Positions 8,636 through 17,792 of a stretch of DNA of 64,000 nucleotides are shown one piece after another. Origin of the DNA: an uncultured Bacteroidales bacterium. Lineage in GTDB: Bacteria; Bacteroidota; Bacteroidia; Bacteroidales; Bacteroidaceae. The translations under genes were made by a program, and so were the position numbers. Positions within the stretch are counted from its first letter, which is position 1. Every line of letters starts with the position of its first letter. The stretch covers positions 61,465 through 125,464 of the forward strand of contig CADAJV010000001.1 of assembly GCA_902788275.1 (NCBI GenBank), given 5' to 3'. The notes beneath the pieces were generated by a model. The model was not told the origin of the DNA, did no database searches, and was given only the letters and a program-made list of their open reading frames with translations.

Positions 8636-9775
8636 ATGAAATATTTCCTCATAGCAGGCGAGGCAAGCGGCGACCTACATGCCGCTAACCTCATGCGCGC
8701 TATAATAGCCCGAGACAGCGAGGCGCAATTCCGCTTCTATGGCGGCGACAACATGCAGGACGCAGCAGGCAGCTGCGGCATCATGCTACGCCATTACAAG
8801 GACATAGCCTTCATGGGGTTCATCACAGTGATACTCCATCTGCGCACCATCCTGAGCGCCATGCGCAGCTGCCGCCAGAGCATCATGGAGTGGCAGCCCA
8901 ATGTGCTGATACTCGTGGACTATCCTGGCTTTAATTTAAAGATAGCCAAGCAGATTAAGGCTCACACAAACATACCAATATATTATTATATATCTCCAAA
9001 GATATGGGCATGGAAGGAGCGCCGTATTCACGCCATCAAGCGCGATATCGACGAGATGTTCTCCATCCTGCCATTCGAGGTTGACTTCTACAAGCGACAC
9101 TCATACCCAATCCATTATGTAGGCAACCCCTCTGTGGACGAAATTAGTGAGTGGAAGAAAGAACGCAAGGCAAATCTCCAACCTCCACTCTCCACCCTAA
9201 AAACCATAGCATTACTGCCTGGCTCGCGCATCAACGAGATAAAAGCCAATCTTCCCCTTATGCTCCAGGCAGCTATGCCTTACACCCAGCGAGGTTATCA
9301 GTTGGTCGTTGCCGGTGCGCCAAACATTGAGGACTCCCTTTACATGGAACTGTCAAATTCCGACAGCCAATTCTCAATTTTCCGCGGAGGCTCCTTTGAG
9401 CTGCTGTCAGTCAGTGAGGCCGCCCTAGTAACCTCAGGCACCGCCACCCTGGAGACAGCATTGCTGCGAGTGCCCCAGGTGGTATGCTACTACATGCGGG
9501 CAGGGTGGTTTGTAAACCTGCTGCGCAAGTTCCTGCTCAAGGTGAAGTACATATCCCTTGTCAACCTCATCGTGGACCGCGAACTGGTGCCCGAGCTTGT
9601 GGCCGGCCAGATGACTCCTGCCAACCTGTCCCGCTACATTGCAGGCATTGTAAAAGGCGGGGCCGACCGCGAAGCACAGCTCAAGGGCTATGAGGAGATG
9701 GCCCAACGACTCGGCGAGCCAGGCGCTCCCCAGCGTGCTGCCCAGATAATCTGTCGGAAACTCAAAGAACGGTGA
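8636..9775 (+). CDS. lpxB: Lipid-A-disaccharide synthase
   Basis: LpxB joins UDP-2,3-diacylglucosamine and lipid X to form the lipid A disaccharide on the inner face of the cytoplasmic membrane. The 379-residue length is normal. It starts MKYFLIAGEASGDLHAANLM, contains VDYPGFNLKIAK and YYISPKIWAWKERR, and a donor-binding region (LLPGSRINEIKANLPLML, TSGTATLETALL). All are family signatures. Confidence 0.95.
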   Translation: MKYFLIAGEASGDLHAANLMRAIIARDSEAQFRFYGGDNMQDAAGSCGIMLRHYKDIAFMGFITVILHLRTILSAMRSCRQSIMEWQPNVLILVDYPGFNLKIAKQIKAHTNIPIYYYISPKIWAWKERRIHAIKRDIDEMFSILPFEVDFYKRHSYPIHYVGNPSVDEISEWKKERKANLQPPLSTLKTIALLPGSRINEIKANLPLMLQAAMPYTQRGYQLVVAGAPNIEDSLYMELSNSDSQFSIFRGGSFELLSVSEAALVTSGTATLETALLRVPQVVCYYMRAGWFVNLLRKFLLKVKYISLVNLIVDRELVPELVAGQMTPANLSRYIAGIVKGGADREAQLKGYEEMAQRLGEPGAPQRAAQIICRKLKER

Positions 9776-9928
9776 AAAGAGAAAAACTACGATTGTGGAG
9801 AAAAAACGCCCACGCGATGTAACCTGCATCCCACGTGGCGGGACTTTTTTCCCACGCAACGGGAAAAAAGTCTCGTTGGCAGGGAAAAAGTTCCCGTTAA
9901 CTGGCAGAAAAGTCCCGTTTAGCAGGAA
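9776..9928. repeat. Degenerate ~21-25 bp tandem repeat with GGGA-A/T-tract units
   Basis: Between lpxB and the next gene there are about four diverged copies of a unit built from GGGAAAAA or its complement plus GTCCCGTT (roughly 9838-9925). Several copies can pair with each other as hairpins, and the U-tracts could serve as terminators. No coding sequence is seen. Confidence 0.5.
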
Positions 9929-10231
9929 TTATGTAAAGTCGTAAGTCTGCACCAGTTCGTCGAAGATATCTGCATCAGCGAAGTCAGTATATTGGCGAAA
10001 GACAGTTGCAATCATCTGCATCTCGTCACGAGTGAGCATCCTCTCGCCCTTTTTCAGACGGTCGTAGGTGCCCTTACTGCCCAGCTGCTCACTCAATATT
10101 ACACGGATATTGTAGCGTGCATCGCGACTGGTCAGACTGCTAAAACCTTTGTCAAATCCCTTAGCCAGTACGACCTTTTCTGCCCTTACGAAACACGAAT
10201 ACTTGCCGTCGGCCCATGCAGCCGGCAGCAT
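9929..10231 (-). pseudogene. Small unrecognised protein, probably missing its 5' end
   Basis: From the only ATG (10231) the frame encodes 100 residues. The same frame stays open upstream for 32 more codons to a stop at 10328-10330 and still looks coding (for example SERLRHIVFSNAPKGWRYAKC), yet it holds no ATG, GTG or TTG start. The C-terminal half (LTRDEMQMIATVFRQYTDF and the preceding helices) resembles small helix-turn-helix proteins common in Bacteroidales, but I cannot assign a family. Either the gene is truncated at its 5' end or it truly starts inside the protein. It borders an AT-rich accessory patch, which fits decay. Confidence 0.45.
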
Positions 10232-10356
10232 ACACTTGGCGTAACGCCATCCCTTGGGCGCGTTAGAGAAGACAATGTGCCGCAGACGCTCTGACGCCTC
10301 CTGGCATTTGCCGTTTGCGCATATTACTCAACTGGTGGGTACGTGTTAATTTCTAT

Positions 10357-10812
10357 TTACTTCTCAACAAACTCCCTGAGCTTTTTTCGAACAACCTCCA
10401 TATCACACGGGTGATTTCGAGATATTTTCTTGTTATGACCAAAATCAGTATAGTCTATTGTTACAAGCTTAATACCGTGTTCTGGAAGTACTTTGCGGCG
10501 TCTTTCGTCATAAATACGGCGCTGTTCTCCACGCGAAACACCACTAATAGTCTCTCGCTTGTCGAAAAAAGGTACAGCTCGACTATGCTGGTACTCATTA
10601 TATTCTACAACAAGCCCCAAATCTTCATAGTAGGCATCAACAGGCAATAGTCTTCCTTTTTTCCCGTCTTTACTATCGCCTCTAAGAAAATCAAATGTCT
10701 TTTGTCGGGAAGCTTCTCTTCCTAGGACTTGATTGCATAAATCAATGACATAACTCTCATCGCTACCTTCTCGTGGTTTATACGACATCAACTGTTTAAC
10801 GAACTCGCTCAT
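10357..10812 (-). CDS. Predicted nuclease-like protein (possible PD-(D/E)XK fold)
   Basis: The ATG at 10812 gives 151 residues; a TTG 16 codons further upstream is possible but weaker. The core reads LLPVDAYYEDLGLVVEYNEYQHS, followed by a strand LPEHGIKLVTIDYTDF. An aspartate, then a hydrophobic strand with E-Y-x-x-x-Q-H, is the pattern seen in DUF559/homing-type PD-(D/E)XK nucleases, so a DNA-cleaving role is plausible but not proven. The gene is AT-rich compared with its surroundings and lies just downstream of the secreted protein at 10867-12411, same strand. Confidence 0.55.
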   Translation of the reverse strand: MSEFVKQLMSYKPREGSDESYVIDLCNQVLGREASRQKTFDFLRGDSKDGKKGRLLPVDAYYEDLGLVVEYNEYQHSRAVPFFDKRETISGVSRGEQRRIYDERRRKVLPEHGIKLVTIDYTDFGHNKKISRNHPCDMEVVRKKLREFVEK

Positions 10813-10866
10813 AATCGAATATTTATGTTGGCAATTTGATAAAAAAGAACTGTCACCCAATTTAAG

Positions 10867-12411
10867 CTAATTGCTTTGTGCTTTTTCTAGCTGTTTGCCC
10901 GTAAGGGAAATTTTACTCCCGTCCATATATGTGATCGTGGCCGAAGTAATTTTCGTATGATATGACATATCATAGTCTAAGGATGCGAAATAATAAGGCG
11001 TTTGGCATGAAAAGATATGCCCATATTTATACTCATAATCATTTTTCTTCATCATATATGATAATAAATTGCCAGTTTCAATAATATCATAAAAATCATG
11101 ATAATTCTCCATTGATCTAGGCGCTGGAGTAATGGGGCCAGTCATCCTGCATTTCCAATAAGAACCTCTAGTACGTAGCTCTCTCAGAGGTTCGTTTACC
11201 CTATCTAGAATTTGCCCTGTTATATCTACGTATTTGATTTTCCTTGTAGAAAAATTTATTATGGATACCTCCAATTGCAGAGGTTCGTCAGGAGCGAAAG
11301 CAATGTTTCCGACCTTAAGTAAAATTGGAGCATGCTGCTTGACATACTTTATGTAGGCAGTGAAGGCAGACTGTTCTTTTTCTATTTCTCTTTTTAGTTC
11401 AAACTTAGCCATCATTTCTTCTAAATCAGCCCTACGTTGTTTCTCCGTTGGAACTTCTTCAATGAAAGTGTATATCGAATCTCCCACATACAGGATTATA
11501 ACATTTTGCATCTCACAAAACAAATCTTTATCGGCATCCAAATGATTTAATGTAGATTTGTTTATATATTTTTTATTTTTGTCAGGCTCAATCTTGTCAA
11601 CGACAGTTTTTTCTAAGTCCCCGATATTCACACCATCCATAACGTCTAGAACATCTATAAATTCACCATCCTCTACATATTGCTTCCACGAAATACTGTC
11701 TATATATAATGTCTTTGTTATTTTGTCATATCCCATTTGTATTGATTGGCAAGAATCAAAACTAAGGTAATCATCATAATATATTTCTTTCCCCTCAGAA
11801 GAAGATATAATTTTTAACTTGTTGAGTTTAATGGAATCTCTGATAAAGTTCTTTCTTTCCTCAATGGAATCTTGGACGAACTTTTGCCTTTTTGCTATAG
11901 AATCTGCAACAAATTTCTTCCTCTGTTCAATTGAGTCTTTAACAAATTCTATTCTCCATAAATCTGCTTCATGTGCGTAATATTTATCAATTCTGACTCG
12001 AATATTATTCTGCATTTCAATCAAATGTGATATCTCCATCTTGACCTTATATACACCTGTGTCTTTTAGGATCTTAGAAAGTTTTTCACCCTTATGTAAT
12101 TCATCGCATATGCCAACAATTATACCCATTTTATGTTGATTGTATACATATACTCTGTCTTCTTTTTTGTCATATGCATATATATGGAATTCCTCTCCGT
12201 CTTTTGCAATATCACAGCGTTCAGGCAGCTTATAGCCACCAACTTTATCGTAATCAGGATAATAACCTATTAGATTATGTGAGCCATCCACTTTAAAACG
12301 ATACTCTTGGGCATTAATAACCATAGGGCACAATAATGCCACCAACAACAAAGAATAGCCTCCAATTATTCTTGATAATTTCTCAAGAAGTAAAACCAAG
12401 AAAGTCGCCAT
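10867..12411 (-). CDS. Unrecognised secreted protein with DSI-type coiled-coil repeats
   Basis: A 514-residue protein with an N-terminal hydrophobic signal or anchor (about residues 15-34, ending VINAQE). Residues around 155-200 contain four tandem copies of an 11-residue unit of the type F-V/I-x-D-S-I-x-x-R-K/Q-x, predicted to form a charged helical rod. The C-terminal half (from about 345) looks like a beta-rich domain (LLKVGNIAFAPDEPLQLEVSIINF, then YVDITGQILDRVNEP). I do not recognise a family. Base composition is clearly more AT-rich than the flanking core genes, suggesting acquisition. Confidence 0.65.
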   Translation of the reverse strand: MATFLVLLLEKLSRIIGGYSLLLVALLCPMVINAQEYRFKVDGSHNLIGYYPDYDKVGGYKLPERCDIAKDGEEFHIYAYDKKEDRVYVYNQHKMGIIVGICDELHKGEKLSKILKDTGVYKVKMEISHLIEMQNNIRVRIDKYYAHEADLWRIEFVKDSIEQRKKFVADSIAKRQKFVQDSIEERKNFIRDSIKLNKLKIISSSEGKEIYYDDYLSFDSCQSIQMGYDKITKTLYIDSISWKQYVEDGEFIDVLDVMDGVNIGDLEKTVVDKIEPDKNKKYINKSTLNHLDADKDLFCEMQNVIILYVGDSIYTFIEEVPTEKQRRADLEEMMAKFELKREIEKEQSAFTAYIKYVKQHAPILLKVGNIAFAPDEPLQLEVSIINFSTRKIKYVDITGQILDRVNEPLRELRTRGSYWKCRMTGPITPAPRSMENYHDFYDIIETGNLLSYMMKKNDYEYKYGHIFSCQTPYYFASLDYDMSYHTKITSATITYMDGSKISLTGKQLEKAQSN

Positions 12412-12873
12412 TTGCTTTTATTGTTTCCCTGTCAACTCCCCAAGGCGGATTGTGTCATTATGATTGGGTATATATACAAAAAGAGCGTGGGAGTTCTGTC
12501 CTGTTACTCGTCCCACACATAGAGGCTCTGGCATCGCCCAATCAGTCCGAACGAGCAATGCCGAAGCCCACGCCGATATGTACACTTATAACCACAAAGC
12601 AAGAAAACCTGTAAGCTCTATCGTGCTTATGGCTGTTGATACATACCCAATGGGCGTCATTGTTGCCTTGTTTGCCTGACTGATTGTTTGAAATTGCCAG
12701 TTTCCTATGTGCCAAGAACAAAGCGCAAGTACGCCTTTCTATATATTTTCTTATCCCGATTAACCCACCCTCTTGCGGGCCTCGGCAAAGAATGGTGCAA
12801 ATTTATTGAGAATTTTTATTCTGACAAATTTTAAGAACAAGAAAAAACTTTTCCCCCTTTTTATATAGACCAT
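12412..12873. other. 462-bp gap without a recognised gene
   Basis: Short open frames exist on both strands here but none has homology I recognise or coding-like composition. The stretch separates the AT-rich patch from the core gene at 12874. Its left part must hold the promoter of the 10867-12411 gene. No tRNA, hairpin-plus-U terminator or repeat shared with the rest of the window was found. Confidence 0.4.
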
Positions 12874-13386
12874 CTACCTGCCACAGGCTGCGGGAGTCCA
12901 GCAGCGGAAGAAGCGCAGCACTTTATCTTTGTCGTAGCTCTTGCCTTCTTCAAGAAAGCTGGAATCCTGAATATGCAGAACCTTGCCGTTTTCATCGAGT
13001 ATTACAAAGACGGGAAACCCGAAACGGGCAGGGTTGGCAAGACGCTCCATAACGGCCTTGCCTTGCTCCACACTGGCTTGGTCAGCCTTGCGCGGGTTAT
13101 AGTTTACATGGATGTAAACGAAGTTTTCGTCAATCACCTTGCTTATGGTGCTGTCGTTGCTTATGAAATCGGCAAACCGCAGACACCACGGACACCAGTT
13201 GCCGCCCACCTGGCATACCACAAATTTACTCTCGGCTTTTGCCTCGGCAACGGCCTTGTCTATCTGCTCAATGGGATTGAGACTCTCGTCATAGACTTTT
13301 TTCAACCCCGTCTGGGCATTGGCTGTAAGGCTGCAGCAAACAAGTATTAAGCAACTAACAAGCGTTTTCATCTGTTCTCTTTTCAC
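12874..13386 (-). CDS. Secreted thioredoxin-fold protein with WCPWC motif
   Basis: A 170-residue protein with a signal peptide (cleavage after LTANA) and a redox motif NWCPWCLRF, followed by FVYIHVNYN and FGFPVFVILDENGKVL, as in thioredoxin-like DUF255/DUF953-type proteins. It probably acts as a thiol reductase or isomerase in the periplasm. It starts 10 bp after cdsA on the same strand. The start could also be five codons later (MKTLVS); the signal peptide is complete either way. Confidence 0.8.
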   Translation of the reverse strand: MKREQMKTLVSCLILVCCSLTANAQTGLKKVYDESLNPIEQIDKAVAEAKAESKFVVCQVGGNWCPWCLRFADFISNDSTISKVIDENFVYIHVNYNPRKADQASVEQGKAVMERLANPARFGFPVFVILDENGKVLHIQDSSFLEEGKSYDKDKVLRFFRCWTPAACGR

Positions 13387-13396
13387 TATTAACTGT

Positions 13397-14218
13397 TTAT
13401 GCTCCCCATAGCAGCACGTATGCTGCCGCTGCGGGTATGGCGAGCAGGGCGCTGTCGAAGCGGTCGAGCACTCCGCCGTGACCGGGGAGAAAGCGGCCGC
13501 TGTCCTTAATGCCGACAGTACGCTTGAGCTGGCTCTCCACGAGGTCGCCCCATGTGCCGAAGACGCACACGATGAGGCCGAGACCGAGCCAGAAAATCAG
13601 AATGCCGTAAATGATGGAAAAAATCCATGCGCCCAGCAGTACTACGATTCCGCCACCCACACTGCCGACCCACGACTTCTTGGGTGAGATGGAGGGGAAA
13701 AGCTTGTAGGGAATTTTGCGCCCCAGCGAGCAGCCGAAACAGTAGGCTCCTGTGTCGTTGAGCCACAGGAAGACAAACACGGCCAGCGGCAGCGTGGGGG
13801 AATAAATAGGATTGAAGGCCAGCGAGTTGAGCAAGGCTATGGGCAAGGCTATGTATAGATGGCCGGCAAAGGTGTATGCCCAGGTCTTGATGGGGTCTGG
13901 CTGTTTGAAGTATAGTCCGCTGACCAGTACAAAAATTAGCGACAGTAGGTAGGGTGCAAACACAGCCGGCCCTGCGCTGCCTGAGCAATAGAGGAAGAAG
14001 GCGATAAATAGATAAACGCCGCTTACCACGCTGACGGTGTTGTTGACCTGGGCCAGGTCATGGTCTTCAAGCAGGCTGTTGAATTCGTTGAGCAGCAGGG
14101 CTGCCACCACGCAGAACAGCACGCAGAACGTGGACATTCCGAGAAGCAAGCATCCAACGATGACTACTACAAACAGTGCGCCTGACAATGCGCGCACCAC
14201 TGCGTTTGGCATCTGCAT
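13397..14218 (-). CDS. cdsA: Phosphatidate cytidylyltransferase
   Basis: CdsA makes CDP-diacylglycerol from phosphatidate and CTP in the inner membrane. The protein is a polytopic membrane protein. The C-terminal signature is clear: WLNDTGAYCFGCSLGRKIPYKL, SPKKSWVGSVGG, then GDLVESQLKRTVGIKDSG and LPGHGGVLDRFDS. The ATG at 14218 lies 4 bp after the ftsH stop and matches the usual family N-terminus; in-frame ATGs at 14233 and 14248 inside ftsH are alternatives. Confidence 0.93.
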   Translation of the reverse strand: MQMPNAVVRALSGALFVVVIVGCLLLGMSTFCVLFCVVAALLLNEFNSLLEDHDLAQVNNTVSVVSGVYLFIAFFLYCSGSAGPAVFAPYLLSLIFVLVSGLYFKQPDPIKTWAYTFAGHLYIALPIALLNSLAFNPIYSPTLPLAVFVFLWLNDTGAYCFGCSLGRKIPYKLFPSISPKKSWVGSVGGGIVVLLGAWIFSIIYGILIFWLGLGLIVCVFGTWGDLVESQLKRTVGIKDSGRFLPGHGGVLDRFDSALLAIPAAAAYVLLWGA

Positions 14219-14222
14219 TCTC

Positions 14223-16268
14223 TTATTTTCCATCTTCTTGCTCATCATCTTCAGTGTCTTTTTTTGCTACATCGGGCATCAGCTTGTCTATCTCTGCCTT
14301 CTGCTCGGCCTCTTTCCTGTCTGCTTCCTTAGCCTCGGCCTCGGCACGCTCCTTGGCAGCGCGCTCATTCTCTGCTATTATCTCATCCGAGCGGCTGGTC
14401 CACTGACGCTTGCCAAACACCTCCTCAACGTCCTCGGCAAAGATGACCTCCTTGTCCATAAGCTGCTGGGCCACCTTGGCATGGCCATCGCTGTGCTCGG
14501 TAAGTATCTGCTTGGCCCTGTCATACTGAGAGGCTATCAGGGCTTTTACCTCCTCGTCTATCTGCTTGGCAGTAATGTCGGAGTAGGGTTTCTGGAAGTA
14601 GTCCTGCTGGGTAGTATAGTAGCTTATATTATAAAGGTTGTCGCTCATGCCATAGTAGGCCACCATGCTGAAGGCCATCTTGTTGGCACGCTCCAGATCG
14701 TTGAGCGCACCGGTAGATATGTGACCAGTAAAGAGTTCCTCTGCGGCACGTCCGCCCAGCAGCGAGCAAATCTTGTCGAGCATTTGCTCCTTGGTGACAT
14801 TGACTCGCTCCTCAGGCAGATACCATGCTGCACCCAAGGCTTGTCCTCTCGGCACAATGGTCACCTTGATGAGCGGGTCGGCATATTGGCAGAACCACGA
14901 TATGGTAGCATGTCCGGCCTCGTGGATGGCTATGCTGCGCTTCTCGTCTTGGGTCATGACTTTGGTCTTCTTCTCCAGACCGCCGATTATGCGGTCTATG
15001 GCGTCCAGGAAGTCCTGCATGCCCACTGCCTGCTTGTCGCGACGGGCGGCAATGAGGGCAGCCTCGTTGCAGACATTGGCTATGTCGGCGCCCGAGAATC
15101 CGGGCGTCTGCCTTGACAGCAGCTCCAGATTGACTGTCTCGTCCATCTTCAGTGGCTTGACGTGTACAAGGAATATCTGCTTCCTCTCAGGCAGGCCGGG
15201 CAATTCCACATGAATCTGGCGGTCAAAGCGGCCGGCGCGGAGCAGGGCCTTGTCCAGAATATCTGCGCGGTTGGTGGCGGCCATCACTATGATGCCGCTG
15301 TTGGTGCCAAAGCCGTCCATCTCGGTCAGCAATTGGTTGAGGGTGCTCTCACGCTCATCGTTGCCTCCCATGGCCGGGTTGCGCCCGCGGGCACGTCCCA
15401 CGGCGTCGATCTCATCAATAAACACTATGCAGGGAGCCTTCTCCTTGGCTTGGCGGAAGAGGTCTCTTACTCGGCTGGCACCAACGCCTACAAACATCTC
15501 CACAAAGTCGCTGCCCGATAGGGAGAAGAACGGCACACCGGCTTCGCCTGCCACGGCCTTTGCGAGCAGAGTCTTACCGGTGCCCGGAGGACCAACGAGT
15601 AATGCTCCCTTGGGAATCTTGCCACCCAGCTCGGTGTATTTCTTGGGGTCTTTCAGAAACTTGACAATCTCCTGCACCTCCTGCTTAGCCTCGTCCTGAC
15701 CTGCCACATCATTGAAGGTGATATTCAGCTTGCTTCCCTTTTCGTAGAGTTGAGCCTTGCTCTTGCCTACAGAGAAGATGCCGCCGCTGGCACCGCCTGA
15801 GCGGCGCATAAGGAACACCCACAGGCCGACAAACAGCAGCACGGGCAGCACAATATTGAGGAACAGCGAACCGATAAAACTGCTGTTGGAGTCATATTGT
15901 ACCTTGCCGCTGAAGTGCTTGGCAGCCCTCTCGGCAGCGATAAACTCATCCACATCGCTCACCGAGGGAAACTCAGCCACCACCGAAGGGTCGCGGCCTG
16001 CCTCGGCAGCCTTGCCGTAAATTTCGCCGACATAGGGTTGCTGTATATACATCTTGACATTGCCGTCACCCTTGTTGACCACGATGTTGCGGGCCCAGCC
16101 TTTCTGCACATACTCTTGGAACTCAGAGTAGCTCACCTCCTTCTGGAAGCTGCCAGACTGACTGGAGTTGGTGTAGAACATATAAGCCAACAGCAGGATT
16201 ACCACCATATATGTCCAGTTCAAATTGAACTTGGGCATCTTCATGTTGTTATTGTTGTTGTTTGCCAT
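14223..16268 (-). CDS. ftsH: ATP-dependent zinc metalloprotease FtsH
   Basis: A membrane-anchored AAA+ protease that degrades membrane and regulatory proteins. The 681-residue protein has a poly-Asn N-terminus, a first membrane helix near 18-33, a periplasmic segment, and a second helix near 130-150. The AAA domain has Walker A GPPGTGKT, Walker [12 protein letters not shown] and the SRH region. The protease domain has HEAGH. The C-terminus is a charged, Glu/Lys/Ala-rich helix. It lies between rsfS and cdsA, a common Bacteroidota order. Confidence 0.97.
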   Translation of the reverse strand: MANNNNNNMKMPKFNLNWTYMVVILLLAYMFYTNSSQSGSFQKEVSYSEFQEYVQKGWARNIVVNKGDGNVKMYIQQPYVGEIYGKAAEAGRDPSVVAEFPSVSDVDEFIAAERAAKHFSGKVQYDSNSSFIGSLFLNIVLPVLLFVGLWVFLMRRSGGASGGIFSVGKSKAQLYEKGSKLNITFNDVAGQDEAKQEVQEIVKFLKDPKKYTELGGKIPKGALLVGPPGTGKTLLAKAVAGEAGVPFFSLSGSDFVEMFVGVGASRVRDLFRQAKEKAPCIVFIDEIDAVGRARGRNPAMGGNDERESTLNQLLTEMDGFGTNSGIIVMAATNRADILDKALLRAGRFDRQIHVELPGLPERKQIFLVHVKPLKMDETVNLELLSRQTPGFSGADIANVCNEAALIAARRDKQAVGMQDFLDAIDRIIGGLEKKTKVMTQDEKRSIAIHEAGHATISWFCQYADPLIKVTIVPRGQALGAAWYLPEERVNVTKEQMLDKICSLLGGRAAEELFTGHISTGALNDLERANKMAFSMVAYYGMSDNLYNISYYTTQQDYFQKPYSDITAKQIDEEVKALIASQYDRAKQILTEHSDGHAKVAQQLMDKEVIFAEDVEEVFGKRQWTSRSDEIIAENERAAKERAEAEAKEADRKEAEQKAEIDKLMPDVAKKDTEDDEQEDGK

Positions 16269-16318
16269 TAATAAAAATTTTAGGATTTTTATTTGGTATT
16301 TAAGTCTTTATGTCGAGC

Positions 16319-16364
16319 CACCCAGCCTCCTAAAAGGGAGGGTTAGGGGAGGGGATTCCAGTTT
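16319..16364. repeat. Short inverted CCTCC/GGAGG intergenic motif
   Basis: CCTCCTAAAAGGGAGG followed by a G-rich run lies just upstream of ftsH. Related inverted motifs occur at 23086-23118 and 55272-55312, always between genes. They look like a small dispersed hairpin family. Confidence 0.35.
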
Positions 16365-16718
16365 TCAATCCTCAATGGTCGTTAGTTTGGTGTCTTCCCA
16401 AAGATGTTCCAGATCATAGAACTCGCGTGCCTGCGGCTGCAGTATATGCACCATGATGTCGCCGTAGTCCACTGCCACCCAGTAGGCATTCTCCAGTCCA
16501 CTCACACCAATGGCTTTCTCGCCCAGTTTTTCGCGGGTCATATCGCTTACCGAGCCGGCTATGGCCTCAATTTGCGTACTGCTGTTCGCCTGGCATATCA
16601 CAAAATATTTGCATATCGCGTCCTTGATATTTGAGAAGTCGGCAACGACAATGTTGTGTCCCTTTTTCTCCTGAATACCCTCAATGATTGTTTTGAGCAG
16701 CTGCTTAGTATTAGACAT
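16365..16718 (-). CDS. rsfS: Ribosomal silencing factor RsfS (Iojap family)
   Basis: RsfS binds ribosomal protein L14 and blocks joining of the subunits when nutrients are scarce. The 117-residue length is typical. The conserved core is present: KKGHNIVVADFSNI, KYFVICQANSSTQIEAIAG, GLENAYWVAVDYGDIMVHILQPQAREFYDLEHLWEDT. It is the first gene of the rsfS-ftsH-cdsA cluster. Confidence 0.95.
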   Translation of the reverse strand: MSNTKQLLKTIIEGIQEKKGHNIVVADFSNIKDAICKYFVICQANSSTQIEAIAGSVSDMTREKLGEKAIGVSGLENAYWVAVDYGDIMVHILQPQAREFYDLEHLWEDTKLTTIED

Positions 16719-16804
16719 TTCTGTGTGTAATTCGTTAATTTAGTTTTATTGAACTGCAAAAATACTATTTTTTTTGGGTAAGAAGCATTTTTTTTGCCGA
16801 TTTC

Positions 16805-16835
16805 TTTGCCGTGTAATGAAAAAGTTATACTTTTG
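16805..16835 (+). promoter_or_regulatory. Promoter of tRNA-Gln
   Basis: TTTG (16805-16808), 19 bp, then TACTTTTG (16828-16835): a full Bacteroidota promoter ending about 15 bp before the tRNA. Confidence 0.7.
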
Positions 16836-16849
16836 CATCGCAAACTGAT

Positions 16850-16923
16850 TGGGATATGGTGTAATGGTAACACTGCAGATTCTGGTCCTGCCTTTCCTGG
16901 TTCGAGTCCGGGTATCCCAACCA
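16850..16923 (+). tRNA. tRNA-Gln (anticodon CUG)
   Basis: A 7-bp acceptor stem TGGGATA/TATCCCA, a D-arm, an anticodon loop TTCTGGT between GCAGA and CCTGC-type arms (anticodon CTG), a TTCGAGT T-loop and an encoded CCA end define the gene. The mature body is 16850-16920. Confidence 0.93.
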
Positions 16924-17212
16924 ACAAGCGGCAGCTGAAGCGATTTCGGTTGCCGCTTAACATTTGTGAGAAGACATAAGTTAGCCGCCGACATTTTGCC
17001 GACGGCTTCTACTCCCTATATATTAAATAAGGTGTAGCATTTTCCATTCAAAAAGCGTTGTTATAAAAAAAAGAAAGGGAAGAATGAAAAATACCGATCG
17101 CCGACAAAGTCTTCGCGATGCCTCCGGCATTCTTGATGAGGGAGCCATGAAATGACGGGGACGTATGAACCCCAAAAATCTCAAAAAAGCTGCGTAATCT
17201 GCCTCGTCTGCG
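16924..17212. repeat. Gap with a partial copy of the dispersed structured repeat
   Basis: No gene is seen between tRNA-Gln and rsmD. Positions 17099-17132 (CGCCGACAAAGTCTTCGCGA and onward to GGCATT) match the 3' end of the repeat found in tandem at 43703-43989 and at 18667-18781. Confidence 0.4.
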
Positions 17213-17767
17213 TCAATCAGCATGACGCGAAGCGGCCATTCTAAACAGGCTGAAGTTCACACTGCCGTAGGCTCGGTGTTCTGCGAAGTGAGGATTGGCC
17301 GAGAAGTTGTAATCCTTGCCATGCTCCAGCACAAACAGCCCTTCGGGTGCCAGCATCTTCGAGCCCAGCACCAGGTCGGGCAGTTCGGCCAGCTGGGGTA
17401 GGGCATAGGGAGGGTCGGCAAACACCAGGTCAAACTGCTCATGGCACCGGGGCACGAATTTTAGCACGTCAGCCTTCACGGCACAGGCGGCAGGGTCGTT
17501 GAGGGTGTTGAGCATCTTGCGGATAAACGAGAAATGCTGGTAGTCTTTCTCCACGCATACCACCCGGCCGGCGCCGCGCGACAGCAGTTCCAGGGTTATA
17601 CTGCCAGTGCCGCCAAAGAGGTCCAGGGCACGCAGTCCCTCAAAATCCAGGTAGGCACGCAGCACGTTAAACAGATTTTCCTTGGCGAAGTCGGTGGTTG
17701 GCCTCGCCTTGAAGGTCTGCGGCACACTGAAATGCCGTCCCTTGTATTTTCCCGTTATCGCACGCAA
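17213..17767 (-). CDS. rsmD: 16S rRNA (guanine966-N2)-methyltransferase RsmD
   Basis: A 184-residue SAM-dependent methyltransferase acting on G966 of 16S rRNA. Family motifs are present: MRAITGKYKGRHF at the N-terminus, DLFGGTGSITLELLSRGA (SAM binding) and the catalytic FADPPY. The start appears to be TTG at 17767: the family begins right at this residue and a stop codon lies three codons upstream. It follows the DUF3822 gene by 25 bp, a pairing common in Bacteroidales. Confidence 0.93.
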   Translation of the reverse strand: MRAITGKYKGRHFSVPQTFKARPTTDFAKENLFNVLRAYLDFEGLRALDLFGGTGSITLELLSRGAGRVVCVEKDYQHFSFIRKMLNTLNDPAACAVKADVLKFVPRCHEQFDLVFADPPYALPQLAELPDLVLGSKMLAPEGLFVLEHGKDYNFSANPHFAEHRAYGSVNFSLFRMAASRHAD

Positions 17768-17792
17768 GATACCTTAGTTTTTTGGGGGGGAG

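Noticed and set aside
12336-12679. Two overlapping small plus-strand frames
   Set aside because: No homology, no promoter, and they partly overlap the signal-peptide region of the minus-strand gene.
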